The notes under the pieces are model-generated. The model was not told the origin of the DNA and searched no databases. It was given only the letters and a program-made list of their open reading frames with translations. Of a DNA stretch of 64,000 bases, positions 18,576 to 27,137 are shown one piece after another. This stretch comes from an uncultured Eubacteriales bacterium. GTDB lineage: Bacteria > Bacillota > Clostridia > Lachnospirales > Lachnospiraceae. The first letter of the stretch is position 1. Every line of letters starts with the position of its first letter. The stretch lies in assembly GCA_900548855.1 (NCBI GenBank), contig URMF01000012.1, positions 8,640 to 72,639 of the forward strand, read 5' to 3'. Made by a program: the position numbers and the translations under genes.

Positions 18576-21500
18576 ATGAAAAAGGGATTGATAAAATCAA
18601 CATTTCGGGAAATAAAAGAGAGCTTGGGACGATATATGGCAATATTGCTGATTGTTGCTTTGGGAGTGGGATTTTTTTCCGGGCTTAAGGTGGCATACAG
18701 TGCGATGCTGTATACGGCGGATACCTACCTGAAGGAGCAGAATTTCTATGATTACCATTTGCTGTCCACCATGGGCTTTGATGAGGATACGGCAGAATAT
18801 CTTGAGGAAAAGGCAGAAGATGCGGTGACAGAGGGCAGTAAGAGTGTAGATGTTCTGATGACAGAGAAGGATGGGACAGAGCGTGTTATCCGAACCATTG
18901 AATTGCCGGAGTATGTCAACAAGCCTGAGCTTACGGCGGGGCGGATGCCGGAAAATGCGAGGGAATGCCTTGTAGATGAGCATGGCTTTGGCGAAGGCTC
19001 CATTGGAGATACCTTGACAATTGCAGAGGAAAATACGGAGGAGGACAGGGATAAATTTAAGGAGACAGAGTATACGATTGTGGGTCTGGTGCGTTCACCG
19101 CTTTATACGCTTTACCAGCGCGGAACCACTTCTATTGGTAATGGAAGCATAGATGCGTATATCTATCTGGAACCGGAGGCTTACGATATAGACTATGATA
19201 CGGATATTTATGTGGTATTTGATACGGATGCGCAGATGTATTCGGATGAATACAGTGATTTTATGGATTCTAAGGAGGAGTTCTGGGAGAATATCTGCCA
19301 GACTGCGGCAGATATGCGGTATGAGCGCATTTACACAGATGCCAGTGGGGAGATTGATGATGCAGAGGAAACCCTGCAGGAAAAAAAGGCAGATGGTGCA
19401 GACGGATTAGCGGATGCTTTAGAGGAATTAAATAGCGGGAAAAAACAGCTTCAGGATGGAGAAAATGCCATTAACCAGGCAAAGAGAACCGTTGAGGAGA
19501 ATGCGAAAACCCTTGAGGAAAAGGAAACGGAGTATAAAAAAGGACGAAAGACCTATCAGGAGCAGAAGGAAGAGTTTGACAAGGGAAAGAGCGCTTATGA
19601 AAAAGGGTTGAAAGAATATAATTCCAAGTATGGGGAATATGAGACGAGCCGTAAGGAGTATGAAGATAGTAAGGCGGCTTATGAGGAGAGTGAAAAGCAG
19701 TATGCGGAAGCCCTGGCATTGTATGAGAACGGCAAGGGATATTTAACCGATGCAGAGAGGCAGGTAAAGGAGCAGGAGCTCAAAGCCTGGCGGGAGACAT
19801 TAGATGCTGCCAGCCAGACCTTGTCGACTGCCGGGGCACAGCTGGACACCGCTAAAACCACCTTTGCAGCGACGAAAAAGACTCTGGATGAAAAGGGGAA
19901 GGAGATTGCAAAAGGGGAGAAGCAGCTTGCTAAGGCAAAAAAGGAGCTGGAAGCTGCCGGGGCTCAGATTGAGGAGGCAAAGAAACAGCTTAATGCTGCC
20001 AGAAGCCAGATTTCTGGAAAAGAGCAGGAGCTTAAGGATGCAAATGAGGAGCTTCTTGCGGGACAGGAAGAATATGAGGATGCGAAAAAGGAATATGATG
20101 AGAAGATTCGTGATGCAGAGGAAGAACTGGCAGATGCAAGGAAAGAAGTAGAAGAGATTGAAAAACCGGAAACCTATGTATTGGGAAGGGATAGCAATGC
20201 AGGCTATGCCAGCTTTCAAAATGATGCGGGTATTGTAGAGGGTGTCGCAAGGGTATTCCCAATCTTTTTCTTCCTGGTGGCAGCGTTGGTCTGCATGACA
20301 ACCATGGCAAGAATGATGGAGGAGCAGCGTACCCAGGTGGGGGTTTTGAAAGCACTGGGATATTCTAATGGTGCAGTTATGGGTAAGTATATTATTTATT
20401 CCGGAAGTGCAGCTGTCATTGGTGCGGTTGTAGGCTTTTTTGCAGGTACATGGGCATTTTCCATTGTTATCTGGAAAGCGTACCAGATGCTGTATGATAT
20501 GGGTTCCCTGCACTATGTATTTAAATTAAGCTATGCGGTTATCTCTATTATAGTGGCATTGTTATGTTCCGTGGGAACCACTGTTGTATCCTGTCACCAG
20601 GAACTTCAGGAAATGGCAGCCTCCCTGATGCGGCCAAAGGTGCCGAAGGTGGGAAAAAGGGTGCTGCTGGAGCGGGTCCCTGCCATCTGGAGTCGTTTGA
20701 AGTTTCTGGATAAGGTATCCATGAGAAACCTGTTCCGCTATAAGAAGCGCCTTTTTATGATGATTGTGGGTGTCAGCGGATGTACGGCTTTACTGGTAAC
20801 CGGTATGGGCATACGGGATTCCATCGCCAAAATTGCAGATAAGCAGTTTGACACGATTTCCCTTTATGATTTGTCGGTGAATATCAGTGAGGGAGAGGTC
20901 ACTGTAGAGGGCATGGAGGATGCTTTGCTGGTATCGGAAAAGAGCATGGATATGCAGGTAAATACCAGCACAAAAAGTGTAAATGTACTGGTGCCGGAGA
21001 GCAGTAGACGGTTTGCAGAATATATGAATATACATGGCGAGGATGGGGAAGCGGTTTCCTTTCCGAAGGACAACGAGGTGGTGATTTCCCTTAAGACAGC
21101 AGAGAGCTATGGAATAAAGCCTGGAGATGAAATCCGCCTGCAGAATAGTGATTTGAAGGGTGGCTCGGTTACGGTCAGCGGAATCTATGTAAATTATTTT
21201 AATCACTATGTAATCATGACACCAGACACTTATAAAGCCTTGTTTGGCGAGGAGGCAGACTACAATGAAATGTTTGTCAATATCAGTGAAGGAGCAGATG
21301 TACATGCTGTCTCTGCGGATTTGATGAAGCAGGACGGTGTGACCTATGTTTCGGCAAGTGAGGATATGAAACAACAGGTAGCGGATATGATGAAGAGCCT
21401 GGATTATGTTGTGGTGTTGGTCATTGCCTGTGCGGCAATGCTTGCATTTATTGTTATTTATAACCTTAATAATATCAATATTACTGAGCGTATTAGGGAA

Positions 21501-21800
21501 ATTGCCACCATTAAGGTTTTGGGATTTTACAGAGAGGAAACGAATTCCTATGTATTCCGGGAAAACATCATTCTGACTCTGCTGGGAAGCCTGGTGGGCA
21601 TAGTTTTAGGTCATTATCTGCACGCCTTTGTTATGAGCCAGATTCAGATTGATGCTGTGGCGTTTGATACCCATGTGTCTGCGGTAAGCTATATTATCAG
21701 TGTATGTCTGACACTGCTCTTTAACCAGCTTGTGAATCTGTTTATGTCAAGAAAACTGGATGGTATTGATATGGCAGAATCCCTTAAATCAGTAGAATAA
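18576..21800 (+). CDS. Large FtsX-domain ABC permease with internal coiled coil
   Basis: About 1074 residues. After an N-terminal transmembrane helix and an extracytoplasmic domain comes a long Glu/Lys/Ala-rich coiled coil (about 265-540) made of repeats such as LNSGKKQLQDGE and EEFDKGKSAYEKG. Two FtsX permease blocks follow (about 560-690 and 950-1070). The layout resembles Firmicute MacB-like exporters with coiled-coil extensions that can span the cell wall. The ATG at 18576 gives the usual MKKGLIKSTFREIKES start. The substrate is unknown. Confidence 0.88.
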   Translation: MKKGLIKSTFREIKESLGRYMAILLIVALGVGFFSGLKVAYSAMLYTADTYLKEQNFYDYHLLSTMGFDEDTAEYLEEKAEDAVTEGSKSVDVLMTEKDGTERVIRTIELPEYVNKPELTAGRMPENARECLVDEHGFGEGSIGDTLTIAEENTEEDRDKFKETEYTIVGLVRSPLYTLYQRGTTSIGNGSIDAYIYLEPEAYDIDYDTDIYVVFDTDAQMYSDEYSDFMDSKEEFWENICQTAADMRYERIYTDASGEIDDAEETLQEKKADGADGLADALEELNSGKKQLQDGENAINQAKRTVEENAKTLEEKETEYKKGRKTYQEQKEEFDKGKSAYEKGLKEYNSKYGEYETSRKEYEDSKAAYEESEKQYAEALALYENGKGYLTDAERQVKEQELKAWRETLDAASQTLSTAGAQLDTAKTTFAATKKTLDEKGKEIAKGEKQLAKAKKELEAAGAQIEEAKKQLNAARSQISGKEQELKDANEELLAGQEEYEDAKKEYDEKIRDAEEELADARKEVEEIEKPETYVLGRDSNAGYASFQNDAGIVEGVARVFPIFFFLVAALVCMTTMARMMEEQRTQVGVLKALGYSNGAVMGKYIIYSGSAAVIGAVVGFFAGTWAFSIVIWKAYQMLYDMGSLHYVFKLSYAVISIIVALLCSVGTTVVSCHQELQEMAASLMRPKVPKVGKRVLLERVPAIWSRLKFLDKVSMRNLFRYKKRLFMMIVGVSGCTALLVTGMGIRDSIAKIADKQFDTISLYDLSVNISEGEVTVEGMEDALLVSEKSMDMQVNTSTKSVNVLVPESSRRFAEYMNIHGEDGEAVSFPKDNEVVISLKTAESYGIKPGDEIRLQNSDLKGGSVTVSGIYVNYFNHYVIMTPDTYKALFGEEADYNEMFVNISEGADVHAVSADLMKQDGVTYVSASEDMKQQVADMMKSLDYVVVLVIACAAMLAFIVIYNLNNINITERIREIATIKVLGFYREETNSYVFRENIILTLLGSLVGIVLGHYLHAFVMSQIQIDAVAFDTHVSAVSYIISVCLTLLFNQLVNLFMSRKLDGIDMAESLKSVE

Positions 21801-21826
21801 AAAATTGAAAAATATGGAACAAAGCC

Positions 21827-21856
21827 TTGACAAAACCTAAAATTGTTGTGTATAGT
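21827..21856 (+). promoter_or_regulatory. Sigma-70 type promoter of the symporter leader
   Basis: TTGACA (21827-21832), 18-base spacer, TATAGT (21851-21856). It lies about 240 bases upstream of the AGCS symporter and immediately before a terminator hairpin. Confidence 0.75.
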
Positions 21857-21867
21857 ATTTTTATTTC

Positions 21868-21901
21868 AAAGGAGGACAATACTAGAATTGTCCTCTTTTT
21901 T
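21868..21901 (+). terminator. Terminator-like hairpin directly after the promoter
   Basis: GAGGACAAT pairs with ATTGTCCTC (9 bp, 21872-21880 with 21886-21894), followed by seven T. It begins only ~10 bases after the expected transcription start. It could therefore act as an attenuator, or terminate transcription of the upstream ABC operon. Confidence 0.7.
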
Positions 21902-21922
21902 CATGTTTGCATTGAGCCTTGC

Positions 21923-21987
21923 ATGGAAAATTAGATATACAGCTAAGGGGAGCTTGCTCACCGATAGCTGTATATCTGATTTTCCAT
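21923..21987 (+). repeat. Large perfect hairpin in the symporter leader
   Basis: Arms 21923-21945 and 21965-21987 are 23 bases each and complementary throughout, with one G-U pair if transcribed. The 19-base apex contains GGGGAGC TT GCTCACC, which extends the helix with one mismatch. A GAAA-tetraloop hairpin (ATGGC/GCCAT, 21990-22003) follows, then a GC-rich purine stretch to about 22065. It may be an extragenic palindromic element. Confidence 0.75.
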
Positions 21988-22094
21988 ATATGGCGAAAGC
22001 CATGACCGAGATGGAGCGGAGCGGAATCGAGGTTGCAAGGCGAAGATGAGCGAAGCGAAAGCCAAAGTATTAAAGAAGAAAGAGGGAGAGAATT

Positions 22095-23774
22095 ATGAGT
22101 TTTTCAGAAATTGTAAGCGCAATAGACGATTTTGTCTGGGGACCGGTTATGCTGGTACTGTTAGTGGGGACCGGTATTTTCCTTACAATCCGTACTGGAT
22201 TTTTACCATGGAGAAATCTTCCCTATGCATTGAAGAGTACGTTAAGTAAAGAAGCACGTACAAAGAGCAGAGGAGAAGGAGATGTGTCACCGTTTTCGGC
22301 ATTAACTACAGCATTGGCGGCAACGATTGGTACTGGTAATATCGTAGGTGTGGCGACGGCCATGGTTTCGGGTGGTCCCGGGGCACTGGTTTGGATGTGG
22401 ATTTCCGCATGTTTTGGATTAACTTCTAAATTTTCTGAGTGCATGCTTGCTATCAAGTACCGGGAAGTAAATGAAAAGGGTGAGATGTCCGGTGGTCCAA
22501 TGTATACAATGAAGAAAGGCATAAAGAATAAGACCTTCGGAAGTATTCTTGGCTGGTTATTTGCATTTTTTGCAGTTGTGGCATCCTTTGGAATTGGTAA
22601 TATGACACAGGCAAATTCCATTGCCTCCGCTTTAAATGAGACCTTCCGTTTTCCGGTTTCTGTTATAGGTATTGTGATAACGGTACTGGCATTATTAATT
22701 ATTGTTGGAGGAATCAAGACAATTTCCAAGGTATCTTCCGTTGTGGTACCAGTGATGGCTATTTTTTATGTAATCTGCGGATTGGTTGTCATTATTGGAA
22801 ATATTGAGAATGTTCCCTTTGGTGTTGCTACGATTTTTTCCATGGCATTCAGTGTGAAGGCAATATCCGGTGGTGCTCTTGGTACGGTAGTTGCATCTAT
22901 GATGAGTGCAATGCGTTATGGCGTTGCACGGGGTATCTTTTCCAATGAAGCAGGTATGGGTTCTGCGGCGATTACGGCGGCAGCGGCTACAACGGATAAT
23001 CCGGTACGACAGGGTTATATTAATATGACCGGAACCTTTTGGGATACGATTGTTGTCTGTACCATTACTGGTCTTGCGATTGCTTCCTCCGGCGTGCTGG
23101 GCATGACCGCAGAAAAAGCAGTTGGTACATATGAAATAGATGGAACACGGCTGGTTGTGGAGGCAGATTACAGTGGGGAGAAAAAGACTACCGGGTATGA
23201 TATGGCAATTAATGGGGATACCGTTACGCTGACTGCAAAGGATACGATTCTTAAATTAATTCCTTATGATGGAGAGAAAGAGAATATTGCTTCCGGTGTA
23301 ACAGAGGTTGCTATAGCCGACGGTGTGATTACCGGTACGTGGCAGGGGGATGATAAGAATGTATATAATTTTTATGAGGATGGTTCCTTTAAATATGATG
23401 AGCTGGTTGTAGGTTCCTCCCTAACCATTCAGGCATTTAAAACCGTGCTTGGTTCAGCCGGTGGCTGGTTAGTTGCCATTGGTATTTCCTTGTTTGCCTT
23501 TTCTACGATTCTTGGCTGGGAATATCATGGGGAAAAGGCATTTGAGTATATATTGGGAACACATAAGTTTAACATGGTTTACCGTGTGATTTTCTCACTG
23601 ATTGCCTATGTGGGAGCAACCCAGACCCTGGATTTGGTATGGAATCTATCGGATATTGCCAATGCACTGATGGCGATTCCAAACCTGATTTGTATGTTGC
23701 TGTTAAGCAGTGAGATTGCGAAGGATATGAAAGAATTCCAGAAGGTGATTAAAGAGGAAAAGGCGGCAAGGTAA
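22095..23774 (+). CDS. AGCS-family sodium:alanine symporter with inserted extracytoplasmic domain
   Basis: 559 residues. The AGCS core is clear: TTALAATIGTGNIVGVATA, the SNEAGMGSAAI signature and FSTILGWEYHGEKA. It imports alanine or glycine with Na+. About 93 residues (344-436) are inserted between two transmembrane helices where relatives have a short loop. The insert is beta-rich in pattern (GTYEIDGTRLVV and GTWQGDDKNVYNFYEDGS). The ribosome binding site is gagggagag. Length is about 100 residues above the usual 440-470. Confidence 0.9.
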   Translation: MSFSEIVSAIDDFVWGPVMLVLLVGTGIFLTIRTGFLPWRNLPYALKSTLSKEARTKSRGEGDVSPFSALTTALAATIGTGNIVGVATAMVSGGPGALVWMWISACFGLTSKFSECMLAIKYREVNEKGEMSGGPMYTMKKGIKNKTFGSILGWLFAFFAVVASFGIGNMTQANSIASALNETFRFPVSVIGIVITVLALLIIVGGIKTISKVSSVVVPVMAIFYVICGLVVIIGNIENVPFGVATIFSMAFSVKAISGGALGTVVASMMSAMRYGVARGIFSNEAGMGSAAITAAAATTDNPVRQGYINMTGTFWDTIVVCTITGLAIASSGVLGMTAEKAVGTYEIDGTRLVVEADYSGEKKTTGYDMAINGDTVTLTAKDTILKLIPYDGEKENIASGVTEVAIADGVITGTWQGDDKNVYNFYEDGSFKYDELVVGSSLTIQAFKTVLGSAGGWLVAIGISLFAFSTILGWEYHGEKAFEYILGTHKFNMVYRVIFSLIAYVGATQTLDLVWNLSDIANALMAIPNLICMLLLSSEIAKDMKEFQKVIKEEKAAR

Positions 23775-23824
23775 GGTTTCCCAAAGAGATGAATAACAGT
23801 TATTAAAAGGAGGAACTTGATAAT

Positions 23825-24475
23825 ATGTGTAAAGTGGGAAAAAGGAAAGGAATCAAAAATATAGCAGGGGTCATCTTAGTTATGCTGCTTATGATAACTG
23901 TAGCTGGATGTGGTCAGGAAAATAGAGAAGCCAATACAGGTGGAATGAATAGCCAGCAGCCGGTAAATGAACAGGAACAGGATACTGTACAGGAAGAAAC
24001 GAATGAGCCAGAAAAGCAGGATGCGCCAGATACTTATCAGGAACTGCTGGAGGGAGATACGGCTCCGGATTTCACTGCTGATTTGGTAGACGGAAGCACA
24101 TTTACACTTTCAGAGCAAAGCGGTAAGGTGGTGCTGGTGAATTTCTGGGCAACATGGTGTGGACCGTGTGTTGGGGAAATGCCGGCATTTGAAAAGCTTC
24201 AAAAGGAATATGGAGATGAGGTGGCGGTTCTTGCAGTGAACTGTTTAGAGGATGAGGAAACGGTCAGACAGTTCGTTGCGGAGAACAGATATACCTTTCC
24301 AATTGCTTTTGATGTGGAGGGCGTTGTGAATATGAAATATCCAACAGATGGTATTCCGTATACATTAGTGATTGGCAAGGACGGTACGGTGCAGAATATT
24401 TATCTCGGTGCGGCAGATGCAGATACGCAGTACCAGGAATATAAGAGTGGCATTGATTCTGCGCTGGGAAAATAA
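23825..24475 (+). CDS. TlpA/ResA-like thioredoxin-fold lipoprotein
   Basis: 216 residues. A signal peptide ends in the lipobox VAGC (cysteine near residue 36). An acidic, Gln-rich linker follows, then a redoxin domain (about 80-215) with the active site WATWCGPC and the cis-proline loop GIPYTLV. It is a membrane-anchored thiol-disulfide reductase outside the cell membrane. The two genes downstream, a CXXC mini-protein and a polyferredoxin-like membrane protein, probably supply its electrons. Confidence 0.9.
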   Translation: MCKVGKRKGIKNIAGVILVMLLMITVAGCGQENREANTGGMNSQQPVNEQEQDTVQEETNEPEKQDAPDTYQELLEGDTAPDFTADLVDGSTFTLSEQSGKVVLVNFWATWCGPCVGEMPAFEKLQKEYGDEVAVLAVNCLEDEETVRQFVAENRYTFPIAFDVEGVVNMKYPTDGIPYTLVIGKDGTVQNIYLGAADADTQYQEYKSGIDSALGK

Positions 24476-24514
24476 TTCCGAATATGACGAAAAATGAAGA
24501 AATGGAGAATTTCT

Positions 24515-24652
24515 ATGGGAAGACAATTAATCAGGAAGGGATTGCTCATTATAGCGGTCGTCCTTATTTTAATCGGTTTAAATCAGAAAGGTTTTCAAGA
24601 TGTCAAAAATAAGGCAGTCCGTATTTGTTATGAGTGTATAGGAATCGGATAA
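24515..24652 (+). CDS. CD1871A-type CXXC mini-protein
   Basis: 45 residues: one transmembrane helix (about 9-21), the conserved GLNQKGFQDVKNKA segment, and a C-terminal CYEC motif. I recognise this as the CD1871A family of CXXC-containing small proteins that sit between a redoxin lipoprotein and a 4Fe-4S membrane protein in Clostridia. The ATG at 24515 has GGAG upstream. Its stop overlaps the next start (TAATG). A role as membrane electron carrier is inference. Confidence 0.82.
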   Translation: MGRQLIRKGLLIIAVVLILIGLNQKGFQDVKNKAVRICYECIGIG

Positions 24653-25485
24653 TGAAAAAGAGAAAATTAATCCAGGTAATTTGTGCGCTTTTATACAATT
24701 GTAATTTTACCGGATTTGCTGAAGGGAAAATTTATCAGGGAGATATAAAGGGGGTATGTGTTCCGGGACTGAACTGTTACTCCTGTCCGGGAGCAATTGG
24801 TTCCTGTCCCCTTGGCAGTCTGCAGACCGCATTGCTTTCGTCCCGGTATAAATTTCCGTATTACATACTGGGAATGTTGTTGCTGTTTGGTGCGATACTT
24901 GGAAGAGTGGTCTGTGGATTTTTATGCCCTTTTGGTCTGTTGCAGGAGCTGCTCTATAAGATTCCTTCCAAGAAAATGCAGAAGAACAAATGGACGAGAA
25001 GATTGTCCCTGTTAAAATATATGATTCTTATTGTGTTTGTCATTGGAATTCCGTTATTTTTAGCAGTACCAGGATTTTGTAAATACATCTGTCCGGCAGG
25101 TACATTGGAGGGTGGAATCTTTTTAGTGGCAATGAATGAGAGGCTGCAGGCATTGATTGGTGGACTGTTCTCATGGAAAATGGCAGTGCTGGCAGTGGTG
25201 CTTCTTTCAGCCGTGTTTATTTTTAGGAGCTTTTGCCGTTTTATCTGCCCTTTAGGGGCGTTCTATGCACTGTTTCATAAGGTTTCCATCGTGGGAATGA
25301 AACTGGATGAGGAGAAATGTAATGGTTGTAATGCCTGTGTAGCGCACTGTAAAATGGATGTCAAGCGTGTAGGTGACAGGGAGTGCATCCAGTGTGGGGA
25401 ATGTATAGATAAATGTGGGCAATGTGCGTTAAGTTTCAAGGGAAAAATTTTGGGGGAAAATCACCAAAAAGAATCACAAAAATAA
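24652..25485 (+). CDS. Membrane polyferredoxin-like 4Fe-4S protein (NapH/CcoG type)
   Basis: 277 residues. It has membrane segments and paired cysteine motifs CGFLCPFG, CKYICPAG and CRFICPLG. Two classical ferredoxin clusters follow near the C-terminus (CNGCNACVAHCKMD and CIQCGECIDKC). An N-terminal CYSCPGAIGSCPLG cysteine group is also present. It likely transfers electrons across the membrane to the CXXC peptide and TlpA-like lipoprotein. The ATG at 24652 overlaps the previous stop; the upstream ATG at 24634 lies inside that gene. Confidence 0.88.
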   Translation: MKKRKLIQVICALLYNCNFTGFAEGKIYQGDIKGVCVPGLNCYSCPGAIGSCPLGSLQTALLSSRYKFPYYILGMLLLFGAILGRVVCGFLCPFGLLQELLYKIPSKKMQKNKWTRRLSLLKYMILIVFVIGIPLFLAVPGFCKYICPAGTLEGGIFLVAMNERLQALIGGLFSWKMAVLAVVLLSAVFIFRSFCRFICPLGAFYALFHKVSIVGMKLDEEKCNGCNACVAHCKMDVKRVGDRECIQCGECIDKCGQCALSFKGKILGENHQKESQK

Positions 25486-25674
25486 TTACGTTTTGACTGA
25501 GAAAATGTGATAAAAATGGAGAGGGAAAATAATGTGATGCATGTTTTTGCAGAAATGTGTTGTTATCGCTGAGATTTTTTCTAGTCTGATATCGGGTATA
25601 TAAGGAATGTTTTTTACTAAACAGGAGCAAACTATACTGATTAGGTTTATTATAAGAACAGAAAGGCAGGAAAA

Positions 25675-27117
25675 ATGACAGAATCAGTATGGAGTAAATC
25701 AACATGGATGCCGGAGAGGAAATCGCTTTCTGAAAATATAGAAACAGAAGTTGCCGTAATCGGTGCCGGCATGACAGGTATTTTAACAGCTTATTTGTTG
25801 CAGCAGACAGGAAGAAAGGTTATTGTGCTTGAGGCGGACCGGATTGGAAGCGGACAGACAAAAAACACAACGGCAAAAATCACAAGCCAGCATGGAAGAA
25901 TTTACAGCCAGCTTACAAAAGATTATGGTGTGGAATGTGCGAGGTTATATGCAAGGGCAAATGAAGCAGCCATTGCAGCATATGAGAGGATAATAGAGAA
26001 AAATCATATAGAGTGCCATTTTGAGAGGCTTCCGTCCTATCTGTACTCTACTTCTGATAAAAAGGCGCTGGAGGAGGAAGCAAGACTGGCAGCCTCATTT
26101 GGAATACCAGCGTATTATACAGAAGAAAGCGAACTGCCTTTTACCATAGCCGGTGCGGTCTGCTTTGAAAATCAGGCGCAATTCCATCCGTTGGAATTTT
26201 TAAAAGTGTTATCCGAGGATTTAACAATATATGAGCAGACAAAGGTTTTATCTGTAAAGGGGCATTGTATAGCTACATCAAAGGGGAATGTTACGGCAAA
26301 GCATATTGTATTTGCCACCCATTATCCGGTTATGAACCTTCCTGGTTTCTATTTTGTAAGGCAGCATCAGGAGCGGAGCTATGTGCTGGCAATTTCCAAT
26401 GTGGAAAATCTCCATGGCATGTATTACAGTATGGACCAGGAAGGACTTTCCTTCCGAATGGCAGGGGATGTATTGCTGCTTGGAGGGGGAGGGCACCGGA
26501 CAGGGCAGGAAGCAGTTTTTGGAAAAGAAGGATATGGTTTTTTGAAAAATGTGGCGGGGAAATATTATCCGGAGCATAAAGAGATTGCACATTGGTCTGC
26601 ACAGGACTGTCTGACACATGATAAGCTTCCCTTTATTGGACGATATTCTGTATTCCGTCCGTATTGGTATGTGGCAACCGGATTTAAAAAATGGGGAATG
26701 ACAGCTGCGATGCTCTCAGCAATGATTTTATGTGACCGGATTTGTGGTGTGGATAATCCTTATGAAAAGCTCTTTGCTCCACAAAGATTGCATTTAAAGG
26801 CAAGTCTTTGCGAGCTGTTAAAGGATATCGGGGTGAGCGCAACAGGACTCGCAAAGGGAGCGTTTCATTTACCGTTCCAGGAGGTGTCATCTGTTAAACC
26901 CGGCCAGGGAAAAGTTGTAAGGTGCGGCTTCGGAAGGTATGGCTGTTATAAAGAGGAAACAGGAAAAATCCATAAGATTCCGATAAGGTGTCCACACATG
27001 GGCTGTGAACTGGAATGGAATCAGGAGGAGCGGACATGGGATTGTCCATGTCATGGTTCGAGGTTTGACATAGATGGAAATCTGATTGATGATCCGGCAC
27101 AGACGAGCATACGGTAA
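25675..27117 (+). CDS. FAD-dependent oxidoreductase with C-terminal Rieske domain
   Basis: 480 residues. The N-terminal DAO-type FAD domain has VAVIGAGMTGILTAYLL (GxGxxG) and VIVLEADR. A C-terminal Rieske [2Fe-2S] domain follows, with CPHMGC and CPCHGSRFD giving the two Cys and two His ligands. Such fusions are widespread in Firmicutes, but the substrate is unknown. It converges with the minus-strand operon, with only 20 bases between the two stops. Confidence 0.92.
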   Translation: MTESVWSKSTWMPERKSLSENIETEVAVIGAGMTGILTAYLLQQTGRKVIVLEADRIGSGQTKNTTAKITSQHGRIYSQLTKDYGVECARLYARANEAAIAAYERIIEKNHIECHFERLPSYLYSTSDKKALEEEARLAASFGIPAYYTEESELPFTIAGAVCFENQAQFHPLEFLKVLSEDLTIYEQTKVLSVKGHCIATSKGNVTAKHIVFATHYPVMNLPGFYFVRQHQERSYVLAISNVENLHGMYYSMDQEGLSFRMAGDVLLLGGGGHRTGQEAVFGKEGYGFLKNVAGKYYPEHKEIAHWSAQDCLTHDKLPFIGRYSVFRPYWYVATGFKKWGMTAAMLSAMILCDRICGVDNPYEKLFAPQRLHLKASLCELLKDIGVSATGLAKGAFHLPFQEVSSVKPGQGKVVRCGFGRYGCYKEETGKIHKIPIRCPHMGCELEWNQEERTWDCPCHGSRFDIDGNLIDDPAQTSIR

Positions 27118-27137
27118 AATAAAAAGGAAGCAGGTAT

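Noticed and set aside
19471..20513. Long minus-strand ORFs opposite the coiled-coil permease
   Set aside because: They are antisense shadows caused by the biased codon composition of the coiled-coil repeats and have no ribosome binding sites or motifs.
21843..22249. Two short plus-strand ORFs in the symporter leader
   Set aside because: They run through terminator and hairpin structures or overlap the symporter in another frame, and have no protein-like composition.
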